This document shows, piece by piece, positions 10,924 to 20,195 of a stretch of DNA of 64,000 nt. The notes beneath the pieces are model-generated. The model ran no database searches and was not told the origin of the DNA. It was given only the letters and a program-made list of their open reading frames with translations. The DNA is from Oceanospirillum beijerinckii DSM 7166. Lineage in GTDB: Bacteria > Pseudomonadota > Gammaproteobacteria > Pseudomonadales > Halomonadaceae. Position 1 is the first letter of the stretch; each line of letters starts with the position of its first letter. A program made the translations under genes and the position numbers. The stretch is taken from NCBI RefSeq assembly GCF_000422425.1, contig NZ_AULT01000015.1, positions 62,001 to 126,000 on the forward strand, given 5' to 3'.

Positions 10924-12579
10924 ATGCATGTTAAGAGCCCCGATTCATCGTTAGACCTACTCACAACACTTAACGAGATCGGGATTGCTCTGTCTTCTGA
11001 GCATGATATGGATAGCCTGCTGGAACGCATCCTGGTCAATGCAAAAGAACTGACTGGAGCCGATGGCGGCACTCTCTATCTATATAATGATAACGATAGG
11101 ACTTTAGAATTTAAGATTGTCCGCACGTTATCACTTGGCATTCACTTAGGAGGAAAAACCGGCCAACCCATCGGCGGCAACTTCAATCCTCTTAATCTTT
11201 ACCTGGAAGATGGTACACCCAACACCCAGATGATTGCCGCTTATGCAGCCATCAGCGGACAAACCATCAATATCCAGGATGCTTACGAAGTAACAGATTT
11301 CGATTTCTCAGGCACCCGTCAATTTGATGCCGCAACAGGCTATCGTTCTAAATCTTTTTTAACCGTTCCCATGAAAAACCATGAGAACGATATCATCGCC
11401 GTCCTGCAACTACTGAATAAAGTAGACAAAGATACCAGTGAAGTAATTGCCTTCTCGGAAGAAGATCAGCACCTGGCCGAATCTCTTGCCTCTCAGGCTG
11501 CCGTAGCACTGACCAATAAACGCCTGGTTGATGAACTGCAAAATCTATTTGATGCCTTTATCAAACTCATCGCAACAGCAATCGATGAAAAGTCACCGCA
11601 CACAGGCAATCACTGCCGCCGCGTGCCTGAAGCAACAATGATGATCGCAGAAGCAGCCCACCTAAGCGAGATGGACTACTTCAATGAGTTTTCCATGACT
11701 GATGCTGACCGCTATGAATTAAAGGTTGCATCCTGGCTACATGACTGCGGCAAAATAACCACTCCCGTACATGTTGTTGAAAAAGCAACCAAACTGGAAA
11801 CTATTCATGACCGAATCGAATTGGTAGCCGCCCGATTTGAAATACTGCGTCGAGATATGGAGATCACCATGTTGAAGCAGCGTATCGCCGCTTTTGAAAA
11901 AGGTGAAACAGATCACACATCCATCATCGACCATTATGAGAGACTAGCCAATTCGCTAATGGAAGACTTAGCCTATGTCAGAAAATGCAACACGGGCGGT
12001 GAGTTTATGGCTGATGAACAGGTCGCAAGAGTTGAATCTTTAGCCGAGCTCACCTGGACAGATGGTACAGGACAAAAACGACCTATTATCACTGATGATG
12101 AACTGAAAAACCTGACGATTCGCCGAGGCACTATTACTCTTGAAGAAAGAGATATCATCAACAATCACATGACATTAACTATTCGCATGCTGGAAAGACT
12201 GCCCTTCCCAAAACATCTGCGCAATGTCCCTGAATATGCCGGAGGACACCATGAGCGCATGGACGGCCGAGGCTATCCGAGGGGACTGACCAGAGACGAA
12301 ATGTCTATACCTGCACGTATTATGGCCGTAGCAGATGTTTTTGAAGCCCTCACCTCATCGGATAGGCCTTACAAAAAACCTATGTCCTTAACACAGACAC
12401 TGACGATCATGGGACGCATGGTTGAAGACAATCATCTGGACCCGGACATATTTAAATTATTTGTCGAATCCAGAGTTTACCAACAGTATGCTGATAAATT
12501 CCTGAGCCCAGAGCAGATTGACACGGTTGATCATAACACTCTGCCAGGAATGCAACATCAAACAGGCACAGAGCAATAA
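10924..12579 (+). CDS. GAF and HD-GYP domain phosphodiesterase
   Basis: A 551-residue cytoplasmic protein. A GAF domain covers about residues 10-195. The HD-GYP module has the metal-binding HDCGK at about 274-278 and HHERMDGRGYP at about 442-452. Between the HD and GYP motifs is a charged, largely helical insertion of about 115 residues, which makes the catalytic module longer than in simple HD-GYP enzymes. HD-GYP proteins hydrolyse c-di-GMP (or cGAMP), and the GAF domain probably senses a small molecule. The next gene, 11 bp downstream, encodes a putative cyclic-nucleotide phosphodiesterase, so the two are likely co-transcribed. The ribosome site before the ATG at 10924 is weak. Confidence 0.88.
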   Translation: MHVKSPDSSLDLLTTLNEIGIALSSEHDMDSLLERILVNAKELTGADGGTLYLYNDNDRTLEFKIVRTLSLGIHLGGKTGQPIGGNFNPLNLYLEDGTPNTQMIAAYAAISGQTINIQDAYEVTDFDFSGTRQFDAATGYRSKSFLTVPMKNHENDIIAVLQLLNKVDKDTSEVIAFSEEDQHLAESLASQAAVALTNKRLVDELQNLFDAFIKLIATAIDEKSPHTGNHCRRVPEATMMIAEAAHLSEMDYFNEFSMTDADRYELKVASWLHDCGKITTPVHVVEKATKLETIHDRIELVAARFEILRRDMEITMLKQRIAAFEKGETDHTSIIDHYERLANSLMEDLAYVRKCNTGGEFMADEQVARVESLAELTWTDGTGQKRPIITDDELKNLTIRRGTITLEERDIINNHMTLTIRMLERLPFPKHLRNVPEYAGGHHERMDGRGYPRGLTRDEMSIPARIMAVADVFEALTSSDRPYKKPMSLTQTLTIMGRMVEDNHLDPDIFKLFVESRVYQQYADKFLSPEQIDTVDHNTLPGMQHQTGTEQ

Positions 12580-12590
12580 GGATAACAATC

Positions 12591-13361
12591 ATGTGGATTT
12601 CGATTCTTGGCTGCAGCGGTGGTATTGGCCCCGGAAATCGTACCACCTCCATTTTGGTGGATGATGATATCCTACTTGATGCCGGTAGCGGTGTTGGAGA
12701 TCTTCAGCTACAACAAATGGGGAAAATACGCCATATATTTATCTCTCACTCACACCTTGACCATGTCGCGTTCCTACCTTTTTTAGTGGATAGTATTTTC
12801 AGCCAGATCAAAGAACCGATTCAGGTTTATGGCCTGAAAGAAACGATACAAGCCCTGAAAGACCATATTTTCAACTGGATCATCTGGCCTGATTTCTCTG
12901 AGCTTCCCAGCAAAGAAAAGCCTGTAATGCAGTTTAATGAGGTCAAGCCTTATGAAATTAAAACCATCGGTGACCGTAGCGTAGAAGTTGTGCCCGTGGA
13001 TCACATTGTGCCGGGCATCGGCTTTATTGTGACGAACAAACACAATAAAAGTTTTGCCTTTAGCGGCGACACATCGACCAATGACACGCTATGGGATGCG
13101 CTAAATAAAAAAGACAGCTTAGAAGCCTTGATGATAGAGGCAGGCTACCCCAATAGCATGCACAACCTGGGCAAGTTAGCAAAACACTATACACCACAAA
13201 GCCTGGGAGAGGATCTGAAAAAACTAAAACACAAACCTCACTTACTGATCTCCCATATAAAGCCTGGTCTGGAAATTCAGATTTCAGAAGACTTGCATAA
13301 GGACCTGAAAGACTACCAGCTCACTTGCATTAAAAGCGGTGACAGTATCTTTATCGACTAG
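12591..13361 (+). CDS. Metallo-beta-lactamase fold hydrolase, class II 3',5'-cyclic-nucleotide phosphodiesterase-like
   Basis: A 256-residue metallohydrolase. It has the zinc motif HSHLDH at about residues 50-55, preceded by the strand ILLDAGSGVGDL. FSGDTSTND (about 160-168) supplies a metal Asp, and a late LISHIKPG carries the last His. The N-terminus (MWISILGCSGGIGPGNRTTS) and spacing resemble class II cAMP phosphodiesterases (yeast PDE1, Vibrio CpdP) more than glyoxalases or beta-lactamases. There is no signal peptide, so it would act in the cytoplasm. It is coupled to the upstream GAF/HD-GYP gene. Substrate is inferred from family; cAMP is the best guess. Confidence 0.75.
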   Translation: MWISILGCSGGIGPGNRTTSILVDDDILLDAGSGVGDLQLQQMGKIRHIFISHSHLDHVAFLPFLVDSIFSQIKEPIQVYGLKETIQALKDHIFNWIIWPDFSELPSKEKPVMQFNEVKPYEIKTIGDRSVEVVPVDHIVPGIGFIVTNKHNKSFAFSGDTSTNDTLWDALNKKDSLEALMIEAGYPNSMHNLGKLAKHYTPQSLGEDLKKLKHKPHLLISHIKPGLEIQISEDLHKDLKDYQLTCIKSGDSIFID

Positions 13362-13472
13362 ACAGAATAACAGCCCTATAACAACAAAACAGGTATTCGC
13401 CTAGTTGATTGCAATAGGGCCAAATACAAGAAAAAACTTGCAGATATAATCAGTTAACAGAGCAAGCCATAA

Positions 13473-14516
13473 TCAGATTTCACTATCCTTATAGTAATCA
13501 TGCAGATGACGCAGAAAAACCATAATCACAGCCGCTACCGGCAACGCTATTAACACTCCGGTAAATCCAAATAACTGACCACCCGCCATAATCGCAAAAA
13601 TAACGGTTACTGGGTGCAGACCGATCTTGTCTCCCACCAACATAGGAGTGAAAACAAAACTCTCCAACAGCTGACCGGCAATAAACACACCGGCGATCAA
13701 GACCAGAGGAAGCCAATCACCAAACTGAAACCACCCCGCCAACAAACCTGCACCAATACCTATAATCGGCCCTAAATAAGGCACAATACTCGCCAGACCT
13801 GCAACAACCCCTACCAGCAATGCCAGCTTAAGCCCAACCAACCACAACCCCGTTGAATAAACCAAACTCAAAGCTAACATCACCATCAACTGGCCTTTAA
13901 TAAAGGCGGCCAATACCTCATCACACTCTATAGCAAGCTCTTCAACTTTGGGCTGATAGCGACGAGGAAATAGATGCAGAATCTTTATCTTCAGATGATC
14001 CCAATCCAGCAGCAAATAGAAAGTTACCACGGGTATAAGCCCCAGATTGATAACTAAACTCACCAATGCCATACCTGACTGCCCCAGCTCACGAATCAAA
14101 ACACCAGCAACAGAACCAACCTGTTTTAGATGTCCAGACAGCGCTTTTTGCAGATTATCCAACTGCAACGCCTCAACATCCATATTGGTGTACGAGGCAA
14201 AAAAAGGCACGACCTGCAAACGAAACCAATCGATAAATATCGGCAGAAACTCACGAATATGCTCTAACTGCGTTCCCAACAAAGGGATCAGGAACAACAG
14301 AAAACCGACCACAGCAACGGTTAAACAGAAGAATACAATAATAACGGAAACACGACGGGAAAACCCTTTAGCCTCGAGCCAATCAGCGATAGGATCCCCA
14401 ATATAGGCAAACAGCATGCCCGCCAGAAATGGCATCAAAATAGGCTGTAGCAGATAGATCAGAACACTGCTGACCAGTAGCACCGCAAGGATAATCTTTT
14501 GCTGCGTGGGTGACAT
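13473..14516 (-). CDS. AI-2E family / PerM-like membrane permease
   Basis: A 347-residue polytopic inner-membrane protein of the AI-2E transporter (UPF0118) family. Hydrophobic segments are spread over the N-terminal third and the C-terminal half. Landmarks are MPFLAGMLFAYIGDPIADWLE near residue 28, the conserved PYLGPIIGIGAG around 245, and GFTGVLIALPVAAVI near the C-terminus. Members export AI-2 or act as Na+/H+ antiporters, and the substrate here is not decidable. It follows the DUF2066 gene on the same strand with 23 bp spacing. The block perM-like/DUF2066 divergent from purM is common in gammaproteobacteria. Confidence 0.9.
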   Translation of the reverse strand: MSPTQQKIILAVLLVSSVLIYLLQPILMPFLAGMLFAYIGDPIADWLEAKGFSRRVSVIIVFFCLTVAVVGFLLFLIPLLGTQLEHIREFLPIFIDWFRLQVVPFFASYTNMDVEALQLDNLQKALSGHLKQVGSVAGVLIRELGQSGMALVSLVINLGLIPVVTFYLLLDWDHLKIKILHLFPRRYQPKVEELAIECDEVLAAFIKGQLMVMLALSLVYSTGLWLVGLKLALLVGVVAGLASIVPYLGPIIGIGAGLLAGWFQFGDWLPLVLIAGVFIAGQLLESFVFTPMLVGDKIGLHPVTVIFAIMAGGQLFGFTGVLIALPVAAVIMVFLRHLHDYYKDSEI

Positions 14517-14539
14517 AAATCTCGTCCCTAACTTCGATA

Positions 14540-15688
14540 CTATCGCTGACTTTGCCAGAAGAAGTTGACTTCACTGTTCACCATAGAGGATTCATCCAAT
14601 CTCAGGAAAGAGTCCAACTTCAGCACAGACAAAAACTGGTCAGAGTTGCCCTTCAGAACCACCTTATAACCAATAGCCGCATCATCCAAACGCGTGACTT
14701 CAACACGCTCTACAACCTGCAAACTATTCAGGTAGCGATTCAAGCGAGCATACCCCTCAACGGATTCGACTCCTTTAACTGCAAAACGATACTCACCGGC
14801 TTTACCGAGCTTGTTAACCACTGCATATTTATTTGCCAGTTCCTCAGCCAGCACATCGACAGAATCTCTGAACAAACCGTCTAAGCGAGCATTATTGAGG
14901 GCTATCGTTTTGCGCTCTTTACCAATCCGAAGCAACCAACGCGCCTGCCACTTACCTTTACCATCTTTATAAAAGCGACCGGTATAAGTCGCATCTGCAG
15001 AATAGCGCACGGAAGCAGCGGAGATACGATCACCAAACTGCCCCCAAATATCGCTCACCGTGATCAATTGCTCATCTTTCAGATCCATCAACGGCAGTGT
15101 AACGGGCACACCACGACGCTCAGCCGAAGACTCCAGCAGCTCAGTTAATAGAGGATTATCATCACTGTTCACAATAAAACGTCGGTTACCACCCTCTATG
15201 GCCAACCAGATCAAAACCGATGGTCTATTTGTCCCCCAAACAGCCTGCTGAGCCTGGTTTAACACCTGCATCACACTGGCACTATCAAACTGCATAGTCA
15301 GGCGATAACGTTTTGGCAAGCCGTCAGCCCCTTCACCTTCCTGGCTTGCATTGCTTACCCCAGCTGTACCAGAAACCGTCTCACTCTCGGCACTGAGTTC
15401 AACCTCAGCCAAAGGGTTGTCCTGATATGAAAACTGAACAAGATACTGTTCAGCCTGAACCAGCATAGCCTGAATAGGCTCCGACTGAAGAGTTTCTTCG
15501 TGACCAGAAACCTTAACCAGCACCTCTGCCAGACCAAGAGTCACTTCGGTAGCTCTTGCCTCTGGTGATTGATCCACCACCAGACGCTCACTCTCAAAGA
15601 GACCACTCACTTGAGCAGCCATCACCTGCATTGCCAGCAGCATACTGACAGCAACCCCCATCAACCCTCGAAAAAAGACAGCAAACAT
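14540..15688 (-). CDS. DUF2066 domain-containing exported protein
   Basis: A 382-residue protein with a clear signal peptide (FFRGLMGVAVSMLLAMQ, cleavage after VMA). Conserved DUF2066 features include ARATEVTLGLAEVLVKVSGHEE near the mature N-terminus and the PSVLIWLAIEGGNRRFIV strand in the middle. The C-terminal part has the VESVEGYARLNRYLNSLQVVERVEV pattern. The function of the family is unknown. It is nearly always found beside purM in gammaproteobacteria, as here (divergent). The ATG at 15688 is preferred over the GTG two codons upstream because an AAGGGG ribosome site lies 5 nt before it. Confidence 0.88.
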   Translation of the reverse strand: MFAVFFRGLMGVAVSMLLAMQVMAAQVSGLFESERLVVDQSPEARATEVTLGLAEVLVKVSGHEETLQSEPIQAMLVQAEQYLVQFSYQDNPLAEVELSAESETVSGTAGVSNASQEGEGADGLPKRYRLTMQFDSASVMQVLNQAQQAVWGTNRPSVLIWLAIEGGNRRFIVNSDDNPLLTELLESSAERRGVPVTLPLMDLKDEQLITVSDIWGQFGDRISAASVRYSADATYTGRFYKDGKGKWQARWLLRIGKERKTIALNNARLDGLFRDSVDVLAEELANKYAVVNKLGKAGEYRFAVKGVESVEGYARLNRYLNSLQVVERVEVTRLDDAAIGYKVVLKGNSDQFLSVLKLDSFLRLDESSMVNSEVNFFWQSQR

Positions 15689-15867
15689 CGACACCCCTTG
15701 TATCTGCCGTAAAAATAAAAAATTATTCTACCCTAATACGCTTAGGATCACAGGCAGAATCAGTGGAGCAAGCATAAATTAGCCTTAGAAAAGCCTATCA
15801 GCATGTAATCACTCATCAGCAAAAACAATATATCCCCCTCTTATACCGCTTTGATGGAACGGAGCCA

Positions 15868-15896
15868 TTTATAACTGTGCCTCGGTAGGGTACAAT
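15868..15896 (+). promoter_or_regulatory. Candidate sigma70 promoter of purMN
   Basis: A TTTATA -35-like box and a TACAAT -10 box are separated by exactly 17 bp, 44 bp upstream of the purM ATG in the divergent gap. It was found by eye and no start-site data exist. Confidence 0.5.
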
Positions 15897-15939
15897 CCGC
15901 CGCTGATTAATAGTAATCCTTTAGTTCACAGGATCCTTC

Positions 15940-16989
15940 ATGAGCACCGATAAAAAATCGATCAGTTATAAAGATGCAGGCGTTGATATTGATGCAGGTA
16001 ACGCACTGGTAGACCGTATCAAGGGCACCGCTAAGCGTACCCGTCGTCCAGAAGTTCTGGGTGGCCTGGGTGGCTTTGGTGCATTATGCGAGTTACCTAC
16101 CCGCTACCGCGAGCCTGTTCTGGTTTCCGGCACCGACGGTGTAGGTACCAAACTGCGTCTGGCGATGGATCTGAATAAACATGACACCATCGGCATTGAT
16201 CTGGTCGCCATGTGTGTTAACGATCTGGTGGTTTGTGGTGCCGAGCCACTGTTCTTCCTGGACTACTACGCGACAGGCAAACTGAACGTTGATATCGCAG
16301 CAGACGTTGTTGCAGGTATCGGTGAAGGCTGCCTGCAAGCAGGTGCCGCTCTGGTCGGCGGTGAAACAGCCGAAATGCCGGGCATGTATGAAGGTGAAGA
16401 CTACGATCTGGCTGGTTTCTGCGTGGGTGTAGCTGAAAAGAGCGAAGTAATTGATGGCAGCACGGTTCAACCGGGCCAGGCACTGATTGGCCTGGCATCC
16501 AGCGGACCACACTCTAACGGCTACTCTCTGATCCGTAAGATCATTGAAGTGACCGGTGCCGATCTGAATGAAGAAGTCGATGGTCAACCTCTGGCCGATG
16601 CCCTGCTGGCTCCGACCCGCATCTATGTCAAACCCGTACTGAAGCTGATTGAAACCCTGCCAGTGCATGCAATTTCTCACATCACCGGTGGTGGCCTACA
16701 GGAAAACCTCCCACGCGTGCTGCCTGAAAATGCTAAAGCGGTTGTGAATCTGAATAGCTGGAATCGTCCGGAAGTATTCAACTGGATCCAGCGTGGCGGC
16801 AACGTAGAAGAGTACGAAATGTACCGCACCCTGAACTGTGGTGTTGGCATGATTATCGTTGTTGATCAGGACAAGGCGGAGCAAGCCATTGAACTGCTGA
16901 ATGCAGAAGGTGAAATCACCTGGCAGATCGGCCGTATTGATACTGCTGTTGAAGGTGAAGAGCGAGTGCAACTTGAGGGCCTGAAGTAA
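15940..16989 (+). CDS. purM: Phosphoribosylformylglycinamidine cyclo-ligase (AIR synthetase)
   Basis: A 349-residue enzyme that closes the imidazole ring of AIR from FGAM and ATP in purine synthesis. It opens with [20 protein letters not shown]. The ATP/metal loop [12 protein letters not shown] is at about residues 65-76, followed by [30 protein letters not shown], all hallmarks of AIRS. The C-terminal half has [16 protein letters not shown]. Length is standard. The ATG is placed at the first conserved methionine and is preceded by an AGGA-type site (CAGGATCC). It is followed after 2 bp by purN. Confidence 0.98.
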   Translation: MSTDKKSISYKDAGVDIDAGNALVDRIKGTAKRTRRPEVLGGLGGFGALCELPTRYREPVLVSGTDGVGTKLRLAMDLNKHDTIGIDLVAMCVNDLVVCGAEPLFFLDYYATGKLNVDIAADVVAGIGEGCLQAGAALVGGETAEMPGMYEGEDYDLAGFCVGVAEKSEVIDGSTVQPGQALIGLASSGPHSNGYSLIRKIIEVTGADLNEEVDGQPLADALLAPTRIYVKPVLKLIETLPVHAISHITGGGLQENLPRVLPENAKAVVNLNSWNRPEVFNWIQRGGNVEEYEMYRTLNCGVGMIIVVDQDKAEQAIELLNAEGEITWQIGRIDTAVEGEERVQLEGLK

Positions 16990-16991
16990 TC

Positions 16992-17636
16992 ATGAGCGGC
17001 TCTATTGTTGTTCTGATTTCTGGCAGCGGCAGCAATCTGCAAGCCATTATTGATGCAGTGAAGGCCGGGGATATCCCCGGCCAGATCTCCGCTGTCATCA
17101 GTAATAAAGCAGAAGCAAAAGGTTTGCAACGTGCCAGTGACGCAGGCATCCCAACTGAGATACTGGATCATAAAGAGTTTGCCAGTCGCGACAGTTTTGA
17201 TCTCAGCCTGATTCGGAAAATCGATTCATATGAACCAGACCTGGTTGTACTGGCAGGCTTTATGCGTATCCTGACGCCTGCATTTGTACAGCGATATGCG
17301 GGACGCCTGATCAATATTCATCCTTCTCTGCTGCCGAAATATCAGGGTTTGCATACGCATAAACGTGCTATTGAAGCCTCCGATCTCCGCCACGGCGCCA
17401 GCGTACACTTTGTGACAGAAGAGCTGGATGGCGGGCCTGTATTTATCCAGGCCAGCGTACCGGTAGAAACAGATGATACCCCTGATACCCTGGCTGCCCG
17501 GGTGCTCGTACAGGAACATAAAATTTACCCAATTGCAGTAAAGTGGTTCATGGAAGGTCGTATCCAACTGAAAGACAACACTCCTTATTTGGATGGTGTG
17601 TCATTATTGGATAATATACCTCTGCTAGAATCCTAA
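16992..17636 (+). CDS. purN: Phosphoribosylglycinamide formyltransferase
   Basis: A 214-residue GAR transformylase using 10-formyltetrahydrofolate. SIVVLISGSGSNLQAIIDA is the phosphate-binding N-terminus. The catalytic Asn/His/Asp set appears as INIHPSLLPKYQG (about residues 106-118), HGASVHF, and the Asp-containing TEELDGGPVF (about 140-150). It is co-transcribed with purM (2-bp gap), catalysing an earlier step of the same pathway. Confidence 0.98.
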   Translation: MSGSIVVLISGSGSNLQAIIDAVKAGDIPGQISAVISNKAEAKGLQRASDAGIPTEILDHKEFASRDSFDLSLIRKIDSYEPDLVVLAGFMRILTPAFVQRYAGRLINIHPSLLPKYQGLHTHKRAIEASDLRHGASVHFVTEELDGGPVFIQASVPVETDDTPDTLAARVLVQEHKIYPIAVKWFMEGRIQLKDNTPYLDGVSLLDNIPLLES

Positions 17637-17647
17637 TATCTAAATTC

Positions 17648-17743
17648 CCCAAACAAAAGCCAGCCTAAACAGGTTCAGCCACCACCGGATTAAGCTGTTA
17701 TTTTTCGGCGGATCAACAAGGCAAGTCTCAGCTTTTGTTTGGG
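17648..17743. repeat. Perfect 13-bp inverted repeat framing the purN-DUF3108 gap
   Basis: CCCAAACAAAAGC (17648-17660) and GCTTTTGTTTGGG (17731-17743) are perfect complements enclosing 70 bp. The enclosed part contains further short complementary runs (CCACCACCGG/TTTCGGCGG). It ends 24 bp before the DUF3108 start. It could be a structured RNA leader, a long-loop terminator or a small repetitive element. Confidence 0.6.
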
Positions 17744-17766
17744 CATTATCCATCGGAGTATGGTCT

Positions 17767-18498
17767 ATGCTGAAACCTTTGATCACCCTGCTTATTCTGA
17801 TCAGTACAATGCCTTCTGCATATGCCGAACTATCCCTTAAACCCTTTGTTGGCTACTATCACACCAGCTATGATCTGGGCCTGACAACCTTAGATGTTGA
17901 AGGCAAGCGTAGCCTTCAACAACAAAGTGATGGCTCCTGGGTGTTGGATTTCCGTGCTAAAAACTGGTTTGCCCGTCTTAGCCAGACCAGCACCTTTCTT
18001 ATTGATGACGAGCAACAACTGAAACCTCAGCACTATCGTCGATATCAAAAAGTGTTTGGCAAAGTCAAAGACCGGTCTATTTACTTTCATTGGGACCAGC
18101 TGAAAGTCACTAACGACATTGATGGCAAGCCCTGGAAGATGGACATTCCTGCTGATGCCTTAGATTTGATCAGCTATCAATTAAAGCTACGTTATGATCT
18201 GATAACTCACCCTCAGCAAAAAGAGTTTCACTACAGAGTAGCCGATGGCGGCAAAGTTAAAGACCTTATCTTTCGGGTTATCGGCCCGGAAGTACTGAAA
18301 ACCCCAATGGGGAAACTTAATACCACAAAGCTGGAGAGCATCCGCCATAAACAGCGCGATGTACAACATCTGATATGGGTTGCGACAGACTGGGATAACT
18401 TGCTGTTACGCGTTGAACCAGTACGCAGAAAAGACAAAGAGAAGCCTATTTTTCTGGACCGAGCCACCCTTGATGGCAAAGAAGTAAAGGGCTTTTAA
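17767..18498 (+). CDS. DUF3108 domain-containing exported protein
   Basis: A 243-residue protein with a signal peptide (MLKPLITLLILISTMPSAYA). It shows the beta-rich DUF3108 pattern: PFVGYYHTSYDLGLTTLDVEGKRSL, WVLDFRAKNWFARLSQTSTF, then a YRVADGGKVKDLIFRVIGPE stretch and a late HLIWVATDWDNLLLRVE. The family is periplasmic or outer-membrane associated and of unknown function, possibly lipid-binding. It follows purMN in the common gammaproteobacterial order. The inverted repeat in the gap suggests its own regulation. Confidence 0.85.
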   Translation: MLKPLITLLILISTMPSAYAELSLKPFVGYYHTSYDLGLTTLDVEGKRSLQQQSDGSWVLDFRAKNWFARLSQTSTFLIDDEQQLKPQHYRRYQKVFGKVKDRSIYFHWDQLKVTNDIDGKPWKMDIPADALDLISYQLKLRYDLITHPQQKEFHYRVADGGKVKDLIFRVIGPEVLKTPMGKLNTTKLESIRHKQRDVQHLIWVATDWDNLLLRVEPVRRKDKEKPIFLDRATLDGKEVKGF

Positions 18499-18628
18499 TG
18501 GCATGGTTTGCGCTTAATGGCATAGCCCGCGCTGTGCCAGCTCACTTTTGCGCCACACTAATTTAATTAGAAGTATTTAAAAAACATCTACTAAACTCAT
18601 ACAGGCACACTGCGAAAGGTAACCTGTT

Positions 18629-19426
18629 ATGACTAAACAACAAGAGACTGCATCTCCTTTTTTGCCGTTAACCGTACGACTCAACACCACGGCCTTGACA
18701 GCAGCGTCAATAGTGCCTCTGTTATTAATTAGCTCTCACACTAATGCTCAGCCCGAAAAAATACTGATTGGCACCGATGCCTGGCCACCTTTCCGCTTCG
18801 TCACACAAAATAATATTTCAGGTATTGATGACGATCTCTGGCAGAAGCTTTCTCAAGCCATGAATTTTAAAATTGAATATATTCGCTGTCCTTGGAAACG
18901 CTGCCTGGATATGATGCGCTCAGGTCAGATTGATGCAATGAGTGGATTAGCCTGGCGGGAAGCAAGAGCCGTTTATATTGAGTACACCAATCCCGCTTAC
19001 TATCGCTGCTCTCCACGCTTTTACTTACGCCGAGGTGAAGAGCACATTCTGAAAAATCAGCAAGACCTCTCCAGGCTGAATATAGGTATGGTCAGAGGCT
19101 CCGCCTACTATCCAGATTTCGATAGCAATGATACCCTGCAAAAGACACAGATGACGCAAGAGCATGTGCTACTGCAACTATTGGCCGCACAACGAATCGA
19201 CACCTATATCGGCACTGACTGTCAGGCCGATTATGAGCTGACTCATAGCCAATGGAAACAATCCTTTATAAAAGCACCCTTTACCCCAGATAGCCATACA
19301 CCACTTTATATCGGGCTCTCCAAGAACCCTGCATGGCGCTCTGAACTGGAGCGACTTAACAGCAATATCGAGAAAGTATTACAGCAGGGTTTTCAAAACG
19401 AGATCGAACAGAAATACTATCGCTGA
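18629..19426 (+). CDS. Orphan periplasmic solute-binding protein (SBP_bac_3 family)
   Basis: A 265-residue protein whose N-terminus is polar for about 25 residues before the hydrophobic signal segment (TAASIVPLLLISSHTNA). It then opens like amino-acid binding proteins of the PAAT class (KILIGTDAWPPFRF, about residues 45-58). The lobe sequence SGIDDDLWQKLSQAMNFKIEYIRCPWKRCLDMMRSGQIDAMSG follows. No ABC permease or ATPase is adjacent, which is usual for the many orphan SBP_bac_3 proteins in marine gammaproteobacteria that may feed receptors or cyclases. The ligand cannot be predicted. It is followed by a flavin reductase gene and then a second, divergent SBP paralogue. Confidence 0.82.
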   Translation: MTKQQETASPFLPLTVRLNTTALTAASIVPLLLISSHTNAQPEKILIGTDAWPPFRFVTQNNISGIDDDLWQKLSQAMNFKIEYIRCPWKRCLDMMRSGQIDAMSGLAWREARAVYIEYTNPAYYRCSPRFYLRRGEEHILKNQQDLSRLNIGMVRGSAYYPDFDSNDTLQKTQMTQEHVLLQLLAAQRIDTYIGTDCQADYELTHSQWKQSFIKAPFTPDSHTPLYIGLSKNPAWRSELERLNSNIEKVLQQGFQNEIEQKYYR

Positions 19427-19495
19427 ATCACTCAACCTGTTGTGGCAATTTTGACAGCACAACACCGTAAAAAGAACACCGCAAAAGGACACCTC

Positions 19496-20110
19496 ATGCG
19501 CATCGATATTTCAGCACTTAGCGCCAACAATGTATATCACCTGATGACTCAGAGCATCATCCCCCGCCCTGTAGCCTGGGTGCTGACTGCAAACAAAGGA
19601 CCAGGTTACAACCTGGCCCCCTTCTCCTATTTCAACGCCCTAAGCAGCGAACCACCTTTAGTGATGCTATCCATGGGCAAAAAGCCTGATGGGTCATTAA
19701 AAGATACCCGCAGCAATATCCTGAACACAAAGCAACTGGTGATTCATATTCCAAATACCGCGCAAGCCGCTGAAGTCACCGAAAGTGCCCGCACACTGGA
19801 GTATGGTGACTCTGAACTGGAACATATTGATCACCCTCTCGTACAGGAAGAGGGCTGGCCACTACCCCGCTTGCAGGATGCACCTATTGCGATGCTGGCG
19901 GAACTTTATGAATTGCACGAACTAGGGCCCAACAAGCAAGCTGTCATCTACTGTGAAATTAAAGAGTTCTTCATTCAAGATGAATGTGTCATAAAAGAAG
20001 AAAACAACCGTATTAACATTGATGCCACAGCTGTCGATGCTTTAGCACGCTTAGGTGGGGGCGAATATGCCAGCTTAGGTGAGGTTTTTAAAATCGAACG
20101 GCCCAAGTAA
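19496..20110 (+). CDS. Flavin reductase family protein (FMN-binding split barrel)
   Basis: A 204-residue protein with the split-barrel flavin reductase fold. The family signature appears as SIIPRPVAWVLTANKGPGYNLAPFSYFNALSSEPPLVMLS (about residues 18-57), followed by KDTRSNILNTKQLVIHI. Such proteins bind FMN and either reduce free flavin with NAD(P)H or act as small oxidoreductases. The ATG at 19496 is chosen because an AAAGGA site precedes it by 6 nt and family members start near this methionine. A longer frame begins at 19442 but lacks a ribosome site. Its partner enzyme is unknown. Confidence 0.85.
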   Translation: MRIDISALSANNVYHLMTQSIIPRPVAWVLTANKGPGYNLAPFSYFNALSSEPPLVMLSMGKKPDGSLKDTRSNILNTKQLVIHIPNTAQAAEVTESARTLEYGDSELEHIDHPLVQEEGWPLPRLQDAPIAMLAELYELHELGPNKQAVIYCEIKEFFIQDECVIKEENNRINIDATAVDALARLGGGEYASLGEVFKIERPK

Positions 20111-20195
20111 TTACCGACGACAACCCCTGCTATTAAAGAGAGTTGAGTACGAATAAGCGTGAACATCATATAGATACTAATGCTCTGGAGGTCTT

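Noticed and set aside
13373-13420. Terminator GCCCTAT/ATAGGGC between the phosphodiesterase and PerM-like genes
   Set aside because: Short arms, 34-nt loop and no T-run on either strand; not convincing.
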